Shown here piece by piece: positions 1-6,468 of a stretch of DNA of 6,485 bases (position 1 is the stretch's first letter; each line of letters starts with the position of its first letter). The stretch comes from Candidatus Nanopelagicales bacterium (lineage in GTDB: Bacteria; Actinomycetota; Actinomycetes; S36-B12; GCA-2699445): positions 1 to 6,485 of the forward strand of contig JAOZTQ010000083.1 of NCBI GenBank assembly GCA_029939085.1, given 5' to 3'. A program made the translations under genes and the position numbers. Below the pieces are notes generated by a model. That model was not told the origin of the DNA. It saw only the letters and a list, made by a program, of their open reading frames with translations, and made no database searches.

Positions 1-1552
1 GACCATTCTGGGCCTGGTGCCACTTATTGGCTCCATCGTCGTGGCTGTCGGGGCAGGCCCCAGCGTCAAGCGGGCGAAGCAGCTGGCGTTGCTTTTCGCG
101 GTGGTGACATTTGGTGTCGTAATCTTCGTGATCACGCAGTTTGACGCCTCATCGGCTGAGCCTTTTCAACTCGTCGAAAGTGTTAGCTGGATCCCGACAC
201 TGGGTTTGACCTACTCGGTAGGTGTGGATGGACTCGCACTGGTACTGCTGTTCTTGGCGACACTTTTGGTGCCGTTGGTGATCATCGCCGGCTGGAACGA
301 TGTGGAAGACACCGCGGAACTTCCTAGTTCCGATGGACAGCGACCCGGTCAGGTGCGCGGATACTTCGCCTTAATCTTGCTGCTGGAAGCCATGATGATC
401 GGCGTCTTCATTTCGCTAGACGTCTTCTTGTTCTACTTCCTGTTTGAAGCGATCCTGATACCCGTTTACTTCATGATCGGGCGCTACGGCACCGGCCGAC
501 GCACCTATGCCGCTGTGAAGTTCCTCATCTACAGCTTGGCTGGCGGCTTGGTCATGCTCGCCGCATTGGTGATGCTCTGGTTCACAGCGGCAAATGCCCT
601 CGGATCTCCCACGCTGTTCCTACCGGATCTCATCGGACTTCCGATGGATGCTGGTTTGGAGAACCTCATGTTCTGGGGATTCTTCATCGCTTTTGCCATC
701 AAAGCGCCGCTCTGGCCGGTACACACCTGGCTACCCGACGCGTCCGGATCGGCAACGCCGGGCACTGCAGTCCTCCTCATCGGGGTGCTCGACAAGATCG
801 GTACTTACGGCATGATGCGGCTGTGCTTGCCGCTCTTCCCGGAAGCCTCACAAACCTTTGCGCCCGTCATCATCGCGATCTCGGTGATCGGTATCTTCTA
901 CGGTGCGTTGGCAGCGATCGGCCAGACGGATATGAAGCGGCTGTTCGGTTACATCTCGCTCTCGCACTTCGGCTTCATAACCCTCGGTATTTTCGTCTTT
1001 ACCTCGCAAGGTCAGGTTGGCGCGGGGCTCTACATGTTGGGGCACGGTTTAAGCACCGCCTTGCTCTTCATGGTCGCGGGGTACATGATCATGCGGCGGA
1101 AGTCTGCCAACGTTGCCGACTATGGCGGCGTTGTGAAACCCGCACCTGTCTTGGCAGGAATGTTCCTCATCGCGGGATTGACCGCCCTGGCGTTGCCAGG
1201 GATGAGTACCTTCGTGTCGGAATTCCTGGTCTTGTTGGGGGCCTTCACGGTCAATCCGTGGTTGGGGGCTGGTGCCACACTAGGCATCGTCTTTGCGGCG
1301 CTGTACGTTTTGTTGCTCTACCAGCGCACTATGACCGGACCAGAGACCGATCAGGTTCGTGGCATGCCCGATTTGAATCTGCGAGAACGGTGGGTCTTGG
1401 CGCCCATCATTGCCATAGTCGTGTTCCTGGGCTTTTACCCCGCTCCCGTACTCGACGTTCTGGAACCAACAGTGGCCAACACCATGGAGTGGACCGGAAC
1501 CTCCGATCCGGACACAGAGATGACTCCGGTCGCTGAGGGGAGCCAGCCGTGA
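1..1552 (+). CDS. nuoM: NADH-quinone oxidoreductase subunit M (5' end off the window)
   Basis: NuoM is one of the three antiporter-like, proton-pumping membrane subunits of respiratory complex I. The frame is open from base 2. A GTG at 17 could serve as a start but has no ribosome binding site. The upstream in-frame codons read TILGL and continue the first membrane helix, and mycobacterial NuoM as I recall it begins about a dozen residues before the LVPL motif, so the true start is probably just left of the window. Counting from the GTG, the key antiporter residues are present: the TM5 glutamate E144 (FLFEAILIP), the TM7 lysine K229 (FAIKAPLWP), K260 in the next helix (GVLDKIGTYG) and E402 near TM12 (VSEFLVLLG). 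The protein is hydrophobic throughout, with a polar loop near residues 93-115 and a polar C-terminal tail from about 492. The stop overlaps the nuoN start. Identity is firm; only the start is uncertain. Confidence 0.96.
   Translation, partial: TILGLVPLIGSIVVAVGAGPSVKRAKQLALLFAVVTFGVVIFVITQFDASSAEPFQLVESVSWIPTLGLTYSVGVDGLALVLLFLATLLVPLVIIAGWNDVEDTAELPSSDGQRPGQVRGYFALILLLEAMMIGVFISLDVFLFYFLFEAILIPVYFMIGRYGTGRRTYAAVKFLIYSLAGGLVMLAALVMLWFTAANALGSPTLFLPDLIGLPMDAGLENLMFWGFFIAFAIKAPLWPVHTWLPDASGSATPGTAVLLIGVLDKIGTYGMMRLCLPLFPEASQTFAPVIIAISVIGIFYGALAAIGQTDMKRLFGYISLSHFGFITLGIFVFTSQGQVGAGLYMLGHGLSTALLFMVAGYMIMRRKSANVADYGGVVKPAPVLAGMFLIAGLTALALPGMSTFVSEFLVLLGAFTVNPWLGAGATLGIVFAALYVLLLYQRTMTGPETDQVRGMPDLNLRERWVLAPIIAIVVFLGFYPAPVLDVLEPTVANTMEWTGTSDPDTEMTPVAEGSQP
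1536..1542 (+). promoter_or_regulatory. Ribosome binding site for nuoN
   Basis: The purine run AGGGGAG lies six bases before the GTG start of nuoN and inside the last codons of nuoM. It supports GTG at 1549 as the start. With the four-base GTGA overlap, it indicates translational coupling of the two subunits. Confidence 0.7.
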
Positions 1553-3108
1553 TCACACTTCCCGTACAGGACACCCCACCCATCAACCTGCCGGAGTTGG
1601 ACTGGGCATTGCTGGGCCCAATGGCGCTCGTCCTGGGTGCTGCGGTCGTCGGAGTCCTCGTGGAAGCCTTTGCGCCGCGCAGCTCACGACGGTCCATCCA
1701 ACTGGTTTTGACTTTCGGTTCCTTGATTGGGGCTTTCGTACTCGTCGTATTAGCCGCCGGCTCAGGTGGACCGGTTATGGCAAGTGCGGCGGTGGTCGAC
1801 GGACCCGCATTGTTCCTACAAGGCGGCATTCTGCTGGTGGCGCTACTGGCCGCATTGACTATGGCTGAGCGCCACGTGGATCCCAGCGGCGATGCTTTCG
1901 CAGCTAGGGCATCGGCGATGCCAGGGTCAGAAGACGAACGTCAGTTCACTGCCCGGGGCTATTTCCAGACCGAAGTATGGCCGCTGTTCTTGTTCGCAGT
2001 TGGCGGCATGATGCTTTTCCCGGCTAGCAACGATCTATTGACCATGTTCGTCGCCTTGGAAATCATGAGCCTGCCGTTGTATCTATTGGCCGGGATGGCA
2101 CGTCGTCGACGCCTGCTCAGCCAAGAGTCGGCCCTGAAGTACTTCCTGCTGGGTGCCTTCTCGTCGGCGTTCTTCCTCTACGGGGCCGCTTTGGTCTACG
2201 GTTTCGCAGGCACAGTCAACCTCGGCGGTATTGCTGACGCCGTGACGGCGCAACCTCAAATGAGCGGCCTGTTGCTTGGCGGTATCGCCATGATTGCCGT
2301 CGGCATGCTGTTTAAGGTGGCGGCCGTACCGTTCCACTCGTGGGCTCCAGACGTGTATCAAGGTGCGCCCACGCCGGTAACGGGCTTTATGGCGGCTGGA
2401 GTTAAGGTCGCGGCCTTCGGCGCTCTCCTGCGGCTCATGTATGTCGCATTTGCTGGTTCAGAGTGGGATTGGCGCCCAGCGTTCTGGGTTATCGCAGCGT
2501 TGACTTTCTTCGTGGGTTCCATCGTGGCGCTGGTGCAAAGCGATATCAAACGAATGCTGGCCTACTCCTCGATTGCACATGCCGGATTCTTATTGCTCGG
2601 CGTTATCGCTGTGACCCCCGAAGGTCTGGCGGCAACCATGTTCTACCTCGTCACCTACGGCTTGGCGACTGTCGGTGCCTTTGGCGTGGTCATGCTGATC
2701 CGAGACGATACCGGCGAAAATACCGCCTTGGAGAACTGGCGCGGATTGGGTCGAACCCATCCGTTGCTGGCCGGCTCATTTGCGCTGTTCCTACTGTCGT
2801 TTGCTGGCATACCCTTAACGGCTGGATTCATCGGCAAGTTCTCGGTCTTCGCGGCCGCAGCTGCCGCCGGGGAAGGCTGGCTGGTGCTGCTCGCAGTTCT
2901 CGCCAGCGCAATTGCCGCCTTCTTCTACATTCGAGTTGTCGTAGTGATGTTTTTCTCCGATCCAGTCGGAGACGGACCCGCGGTCGCGGTGCCATCGTGG
3001 TTCAGCCGTTCCGCTATTGCCCTTGGTGCCGCTGCAACCCTCGTATTGGGAGTCTTTCCGCAGCCGGTACTGGAATGGGCCGCAAACGCGGATATCTTCA
3101 TTAGGTGA
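1549..3108 (+). CDS. nuoN: NADH-quinone oxidoreductase subunit N
   Basis: NuoN is the antiporter-like complex I subunit usually encoded last in the nuo operon; it carries protons across the cytoplasmic membrane as quinone is reduced. The expected charged residues along the membrane axis are visible: E171 (ALEIMSLPLY), K197 (ALKYFLLGAFSS), K256 (GMLFKVAAVPFHSW), K286 (AAGVKVAAFG) and K430 (GFIGKFSVF). They match E. coli E133, K158, K217, K247 and K395 by motif. At 519 residues it is longer than the E. coli protein (485). Part of the excess is a polar loop near residues 107-138, which I also associate with actinobacterial NuoN. It starts at a GTG sharing four bases with the nuoM stop, behind a good ribosome binding site. 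No nuo gene follows it here, so this is probably the operon's end. Confidence 0.97.
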   Translation: MITLPVQDTPPINLPELDWALLGPMALVLGAAVVGVLVEAFAPRSSRRSIQLVLTFGSLIGAFVLVVLAAGSGGPVMASAAVVDGPALFLQGGILLVALLAALTMAERHVDPSGDAFAARASAMPGSEDERQFTARGYFQTEVWPLFLFAVGGMMLFPASNDLLTMFVALEIMSLPLYLLAGMARRRRLLSQESALKYFLLGAFSSAFFLYGAALVYGFAGTVNLGGIADAVTAQPQMSGLLLGGIAMIAVGMLFKVAAVPFHSWAPDVYQGAPTPVTGFMAAGVKVAAFGALLRLMYVAFAGSEWDWRPAFWVIAALTFFVGSIVALVQSDIKRMLAYSSIAHAGFLLLGVIAVTPEGLAATMFYLVTYGLATVGAFGVVMLIRDDTGENTALENWRGLGRTHPLLAGSFALFLLSFAGIPLTAGFIGKFSVFAAAAAAGEGWLVLLAVLASAIAAFFYIRVVVVMFFSDPVGDGPAVAVPSWFSRSAIALGAAATLVLGVFPQPVLEWAANADIFIR

Positions 3109-3139
3109 CCGGACCCCGAACTCGCCTCGGCAAGTCCGG
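3109..3139 (+). terminator. Possible stem-loop terminator after nuoN
   Basis: An inverted repeat begins on the base after the nuoN stop. CCGGAC at 3109-3114 pairs with GTCCGG at 3134-3139, and the inner arms CCGA (3116-3119) and TCGG (3127-3130) pair across a 7-base loop. A one-by-three internal loop separates the two stems, giving 10 pairs in all. No T-run follows, so it is not a classical intrinsic terminator, although actinobacterial terminators often lack one. It may end the nuo transcript or attenuate read-through into the prenyl synthase gene. Confidence 0.42.
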
Positions 3140-3163
3140 CGCAATGGTATTAGGCTCTAGATA
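3127..3163 (+). promoter_or_regulatory. Likely promoter giving a leaderless transcript of the prenyl synthase gene
   Basis: TAGGCT at 3151-3156 fits the actinobacterial TANNNT -10 box and occupies positions -12 to -7 relative to the ATG at 3163, so transcription would begin at or beside the A of the start codon. TCGGCA at 3127-3132, 18 bases upstream, matches TTGACA at four of six positions and is a weak -35 candidate. No Shine-Dalgarno sequence precedes the ATG. The TAG within the -10 box is an in-frame stop, which rules out a longer N-terminus. Confidence 0.55.
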
Positions 3164-4164
3164 TGGCTCGTTACGCGACTAGAGCGACCGTAGGCTTCAC
3201 GGTCGCCGATGAAGATCTTGAGTCGCGCCTGCTCGAAGGGCTGGCGGCAGTGGAGTCGCAGTTGGATGAGGCAGTCAAAAGTAGTGACGACTTTGTGACC
3301 GAGACATCGCAGCATCTCGTACGCGCGGGCGGAAAAAGATTCCGACCACTGCTGGTGCTCCTAGCTGCGGAATACGGCGATAGTGCGCGTTCCGGAGTCG
3401 TACCTTCGGCGGTCGTCGTTGAACTCACCCACCTGGCAACGCTCTATCACGACGACGTGATGGATGAGGCTACTCGGCGTCGCGGGGCCGAATCTGCTAA
3501 TCAACGCTGGGGTAACTCCATTGCGATTCTGACCGGGGATTTTCTTTTCGCCCGAGCCTCAGACATCCTGGCCGATCTCGGCCCCGAGGCGGTACGTCTC
3601 CAGGCTCGAACGTTTGAACGTCTCTGCGTGGGTCAGATCCGAGAGACTGTAGGAGTCGCAAACGGCGACGCCGCGGTTGAACATCATCTTTCGGTGCTTG
3701 CCGACAAAACTGGCAGTCTTATCGCGACCTCGGCCCGATTTGGTGCCATGCTCGCCGATGCCGATGAACCGGTCGTCGATGCACTCACGCGCTTCGGTGA
3801 GCGCATTGGGGTGGCATTCCAACTCGCAGACGATCTGGTCGATATTGCAAGTGAACCGGATTCGTCCGGAAAAACGCCGGGAACCGATCTGCGCGAGGGA
3901 GTGCCAACCTTGACCGCGCTGCTCGCGTTGCGGGACGATCCGTCGGATCGACTCCGAGACCTCCTGACCAGGCCGCTGTCAGATGATGATGAGCATGCCG
4001 AGGCGTTGGCGTTACTGCGGGAACATCCGGCGCTGGAACTTGCTCGACTTGAAGCGCAGCGATGGGCTAACGATGCGGCCGAATGTCTGGACGCGTTGCC
4101 ACAAATCCCAGCCACCGACGCCCTGCGCCAGATGTGTGACTACGTTGTCGCGCGCACCGGGTAG
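3163..4164 (+). CDS. Long-chain polyprenyl diphosphate synthase, probably for the menaquinone side chain
   Basis: This is a trans-type isoprenyl diphosphate synthase that condenses isopentenyl diphosphate units onto an allylic primer. Motifs in order are the substrate-binding GGKRFRP (residues 56-62), the first aspartate-rich motif DDVMD (97-101) followed by RRRG, the QIRET segment (158-162), DKTG (181-184), and the second aspartate-rich motif within FQLADDLVD (219-227), followed by GKTPGTDLREG (236-246). A92, five residues before the first aspartate motif, is small, which in this family goes with long products rather than C15. Its 333 residues and its ends resemble mycobacterial GrcC1-type synthases as I recall them. 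An in-frame TAG at 3151 makes ATG 3163 the earliest start. Its place after nuoN suggests it makes the tail of menaquinone, the complex I substrate. Exact chain length cannot be read from the sequence, and another long-chain prenyl product is possible. Confidence 0.93.
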   Translation: MARYATRATVGFTVADEDLESRLLEGLAAVESQLDEAVKSSDDFVTETSQHLVRAGGKRFRPLLVLLAAEYGDSARSGVVPSAVVVELTHLATLYHDDVMDEATRRRGAESANQRWGNSIAILTGDFLFARASDILADLGPEAVRLQARTFERLCVGQIRETVGVANGDAAVEHHLSVLADKTGSLIATSARFGAMLADADEPVVDALTRFGERIGVAFQLADDLVDIASEPDSSGKTPGTDLREGVPTLTALLALRDDPSDRLRDLLTRPLSDDDEHAEALALLREHPALELARLEAQRWANDAAECLDALPQIPATDALRQMCDYVVARTG

Positions 4165-4167
4165 AGA

Positions 4168-4196
4168 CTGAGATAGGCGTTGCCACGCCCATCCAG
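4168..4196. terminator. Stem-loop between convergent genes, candidate bidirectional terminator
   Basis: The 32-base gap between two convergent stop codons is almost wholly a hairpin. CTG (4168-4170) pairs with CAG (4194-4196), GAT (4172-4174) with ATC (4191-4193), and GGCGT (4176-4180) with ACGCC (4185-4189) around a TGCC loop. A4171 is bulged. The A4175/C4190 mismatch in + strand RNA becomes a U-G wobble in - strand RNA, so the fold is somewhat better for transcripts from the dehydrogenase side. There is no clear T-run on either side. Confidence 0.55.
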
Positions 4197-5369
4197 CTAG
4201 AGGTCCAAAAGGCGAGTCGCTAGATCGGTCATTACTTCAGTCGCCCCGCCACCTATACCGAGAACGCGGACGTCCCGGAAGTGCATCTCCACCTCAGTGC
4301 CGGTCATGTAACCGGCGCCTCCGAAGAGCTGAACTGCACGATCAGCGGCGTATTCACCAGCAGCAACGCCCGTCTGTTTCGCCATGACCGCAGCTAAGGT
4401 GTTGTCTTGGTGCTGGGTGGTCGCCACAGCTACCGAGCGGGTATATACGCGGGCGACATCCACCTGACGATGCATTTCAGCCAAGGTGTGGCGAACTACC
4501 TGACGTGAAGCCAGTGGCCGACCGAAAGTTTCACGCTGTTGCGTCCACTCCTTGGCCAGATCCAGACAACGTTGTCCGGTCGCGTAGCCGGTGGCAGCGA
4601 GTGTTAGTCGCTCGGCAACGAAATGACGGGCTAAGGAAGCAAATCCCTGTTCCGCACCTAAAACATATGACGCTGGAACCCGAACATTGTCCAGGGCGAT
4701 TTCCGCAGTATCACTACATCGCCAACCCATCTTGTCGAGTTTGCGAGTAATTGAGAAACCCGGTGTATCAGTGGGAACAACAACCAATGAGATTCCCTGG
4801 GCACCGTTACCGCCGGTACGGGCAGCCACAACGACGTGATCGGCTCGAACCGCAGAGGTGATGTAGGTTTTCGCGCCACTGACCAGATAGTCATCGCCAT
4901 CCGGCACCGCGCGGGTTCGCAGCCGCGCAACATCCGAACCACCGTCAGGTTCGGTTACACCTAGTGAGCAAATCCGCTCACCTGCTAGGACCGGAGCCAC
5001 AAACTCCTTATGCAATAATTCTGCGCCGGTCTGATCTCCCGCAGCCCGACGACGATCCACCTCATCAACAATGTGAGGGGTAGCGATGCCATGGGTTAGC
5101 AAACCAGCGACGATTCCACCGGAACCACCACCTTTAAGGATGGATTCCACAACGAGCAAACTGTCGATCGTGTCGCCACCGGAGCCGCCCAGATCTTCCG
5201 GAAATCCAATCCCCAAAATGCCTAGGTCGGCTGCGCGCTTGTGCAGTTCGAGCGGAATCTCACCGCTCGATTCCCAGTCAGCCAGAAACGGCGCAATCTG
5301 TTCGGCCGTGAATTTTCTAACTGTTTCGGCAAGGGCGATGCGTTCGGGCTCGTCGAAGACCTGATCCAT
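4197..5369 (-). CDS. Acyl-CoA dehydrogenase (FAD-dependent, long-chain/isovaleryl type active site)
   Basis: Members of this family introduce the alpha-beta double bond into an acyl-CoA thioester and pass electrons from FAD to electron-transfer flavoprotein. Seen here are the flavin-binding VTEPDGGSD (residues 138-146) and GAKTYITS (165-172), RETFGRPL (279-286), and QLFGGAGYM (347-355). The 390-residue length is normal. At the C-terminal site where short- and medium-chain enzymes carry the catalytic Glu in a YEGT motif, this protein has GIGGGATEVM (371-380). The base is probably E253 in the VAERL segment, the position used by long-chain and isovaleryl-CoA dehydrogenases. Residues 102-121 look like a longer polar loop than usual. 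ATG 5369 is the earliest possible start because an in-frame TAG lies four codons upstream; no well-spaced ribosome binding site is present. It lies 49 bases after korB and may be partly co-transcribed with it. Chain specificity is unknown. Confidence 0.92.
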   Translation of the reverse strand: MDQVFDEPERIALAETVRKFTAEQIAPFLADWESSGEIPLELHKRAADLGILGIGFPEDLGGSGGDTIDSLLVVESILKGGGSGGIVAGLLTHGIATPHIVDEVDRRRAAGDQTGAELLHKEFVAPVLAGERICSLGVTEPDGGSDVARLRTRAVPDGDDYLVSGAKTYITSAVRADHVVVAARTGGNGAQGISLVVVPTDTPGFSITRKLDKMGWRCSDTAEIALDNVRVPASYVLGAEQGFASLARHFVAERLTLAATGYATGQRCLDLAKEWTQQRETFGRPLASRQVVRHTLAEMHRQVDVARVYTRSVAVATTQHQDNTLAAVMAKQTGVAAGEYAADRAVQLFGGAGYMTGTEVEMHFRDVRVLGIGGGATEVMTDLATRLLDL

Positions 5370-5375
5370 CTTCCG

Positions 5376-5381
5376 ACTCTA
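5376..5381 (-). promoter_or_regulatory. Candidate -10 box for a leaderless acyl-CoA dehydrogenase transcript
   Basis: Read on the - strand, TAGAGT fits TANNNT and lies at -12 to -7 from the ATG at 5369, the same placement as the box before the prenyl synthase gene. The only purine run, GGAAG, abuts the ATG and is too close to act as a normal Shine-Dalgarno sequence. I see no convincing -35 element 17-18 bases upstream, so promoter strength is unclear. Confidence 0.45.
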
Positions 5382-5418
5382 AGCCCATACAGGCACGATG
5401 CGCGTAGCCGACGCAGAC

Positions 5419-6468
5419 TTAGGCGACGGTCCAGGTATCGGGTCCCGCGATCAAGTTCGTGAGATCAGCGGATCCAGCTGGATCGCCAGCCTGTTCCAGT
5501 TGCTCACGTGCCAAGCGATCGTAGGACGGACGCTGTACATCCCGAAAGATCCCGATTGCGGTGCGGTCCAACGAGACTGTGTCGGCAAGCCGGGAGAGAG
5601 CGAACGCGACCCCAGGATCCTCGGCATGCGCATCATGCACTAAAACGTCGTTAGCGTTTTCCGCCGAGACTGCTCGAATCTGACCATCGGTATCGCGGAT
5701 CACCGCGCGATCGTCTTCGGGGCCAAAGCGAATCGGTTCGCCGTGCTGCAATCGAATCAGGTGACTTTCCTTAGTTGACGCGTCCTTCAGTGGCGCAAAT
5801 GCGCCGTCGTTGAAGATATTGCAGTTCTGGTAGATCTCAACGAGAGCCGTACCTTCGTGTGCGGCGGCAGCCCCGAGGACCTCGGTGAGATGTTTGCGGT
5901 CTGAATCGATAGTGCGAGCAACGAAGGACGCTTCGGCTCCTAGTGCCAATGAGACCGGGTTAAACGGGTGATCGACAGAACCTTGTGGCGTTGACTTCGT
6001 TATTTTTCCTGGCTCAGACGTAGGTGAGTACTGCCCCTTGGTAAGTCCGTAGATGCGGTTGTTGAATAAAAGAATCTTCAGATTCACGTTGCGTCGCAGC
6101 GCATGCATCAGATGATTACCGCCGATAGACAACGCATCCCCATCACCAGTGACTACCCACACTGAAAGATCGGGACGAGATACCGATAAGCCGGTGGCGA
6201 TGGCAGGTGCTCTGCCGTGAATGGAGTGAAGCCCGTAGGTATTCATGTAGTAGGGAAATCTGCTGGAGCAACCGATTCCCGAGACAAAAACTACGTTTTC
6301 ACGACGCAAACCTAAGCTAGGCAAGAAGCCTTGAACCGTGGCCAAGATGGCGTAGTCACCACAGCCGGGACACCAACGGACTTCTTGATCGCTTTTGAAG
6401 TCTTTCGCCTTTTGTTTCTCGTCGGTCTTGGGTACGAGATCGAGTGCCGGGATTTCAGATGTGGTCAT
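5419..6468 (-). CDS. korB: 2-oxoacid:ferredoxin oxidoreductase subunit beta (2-oxoglutarate synthase type)
   Basis: KorB is the thiamine diphosphate and iron-sulfur subunit of an enzyme that oxidatively decarboxylates a 2-oxoacid, probably 2-oxoglutarate, to the acyl-CoA with reduction of ferredoxin. The four expected cluster cysteines are visible: C33 and C36 in WCPGCGD, C67 in GIGCSSR, and C216 in EIYQNCNIFN. The thiamine diphosphate motif starts at GDGD (108-111) and continues through SIGGNHL to NNRIYGLTKGQYSP (136-149). The central region closely resembles mycobacterial KorB as I recall it. The 349 residues include a C-terminal extension past about residue 235 that shorter archaeal beta subunits lack. 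ATG 6468 follows a good ribosome binding site and seems to overlap the stop of korA. In actinobacteria this enzyme supports the oxidative TCA cycle, in place of or beside 2-oxoglutarate dehydrogenase. Substrate is inferred from family resemblance. Confidence 0.96.
   Translation of the reverse strand: MTTSEIPALDLVPKTDEKQKAKDFKSDQEVRWCPGCGDYAILATVQGFLPSLGLRRENVVFVSGIGCSSRFPYYMNTYGLHSIHGRAPAIATGLSVSRPDLSVWVVTGDGDALSIGGNHLMHALRRNVNLKILLFNNRIYGLTKGQYSPTSEPGKITKSTPQGSVDHPFNPVSLALGAEASFVARTIDSDRKHLTEVLGAAAAHEGTALVEIYQNCNIFNDGAFAPLKDASTKESHLIRLQHGEPIRFGPEDDRAVIRDTDGQIRAVSAENANDVLVHDAHAEDPGVAFALSRLADTVSLDRTAIGIFRDVQRPSYDRLAREQLEQAGDPAGSADLTNLIAGPDTWTVA

Noticed and set aside
17..19. GTG at 17 as the true nuoM start
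   Set aside because: No ribosome binding site precedes it, the frame stays open to the window edge, and the codons before it encode residues that extend the first membrane helix as in homologues.
823..1536. Long open frame of 237 codons inside nuoM
   Set aside because: It lies in another frame of a clear NuoM gene, and its product is rich in Arg, His and Cys with no recognisable motif or ribosome binding site.
1407..1829. Antisense frame spanning the nuoM/nuoN junction
   Set aside because: It opposes two firmly identified genes and encodes a Pro/Thr/Arg-rich low-complexity product with no initiation signal.
2463..3104. Open frame of 213 codons inside nuoN
   Set aside because: It is out of frame with a complete NuoN gene and encodes an Arg/Cys-rich product typical of a shadow frame.
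3684..4115. Antisense frame of 143 codons across the prenyl synthase
   Set aside because: The product is dominated by Ser, Arg and Ala, as expected from reading this gene's codons backwards; the + strand gene has all family motifs.
4227..4257. Loss of the YEGT glutamate as evidence for an inactive dehydrogenase
   Set aside because: Long-chain and isovaleryl-CoA dehydrogenases naturally lack Glu there and use a Glu equivalent to E253, which is present.
5399..5415. Short inverted repeat between korB and the dehydrogenase (GCGT/ACGC or TGCG/CGCA)
   Set aside because: Only four pairs form in either register, and no T-run follows; too weak to call a terminator, so read-through from korB into the dehydrogenase remains possible.
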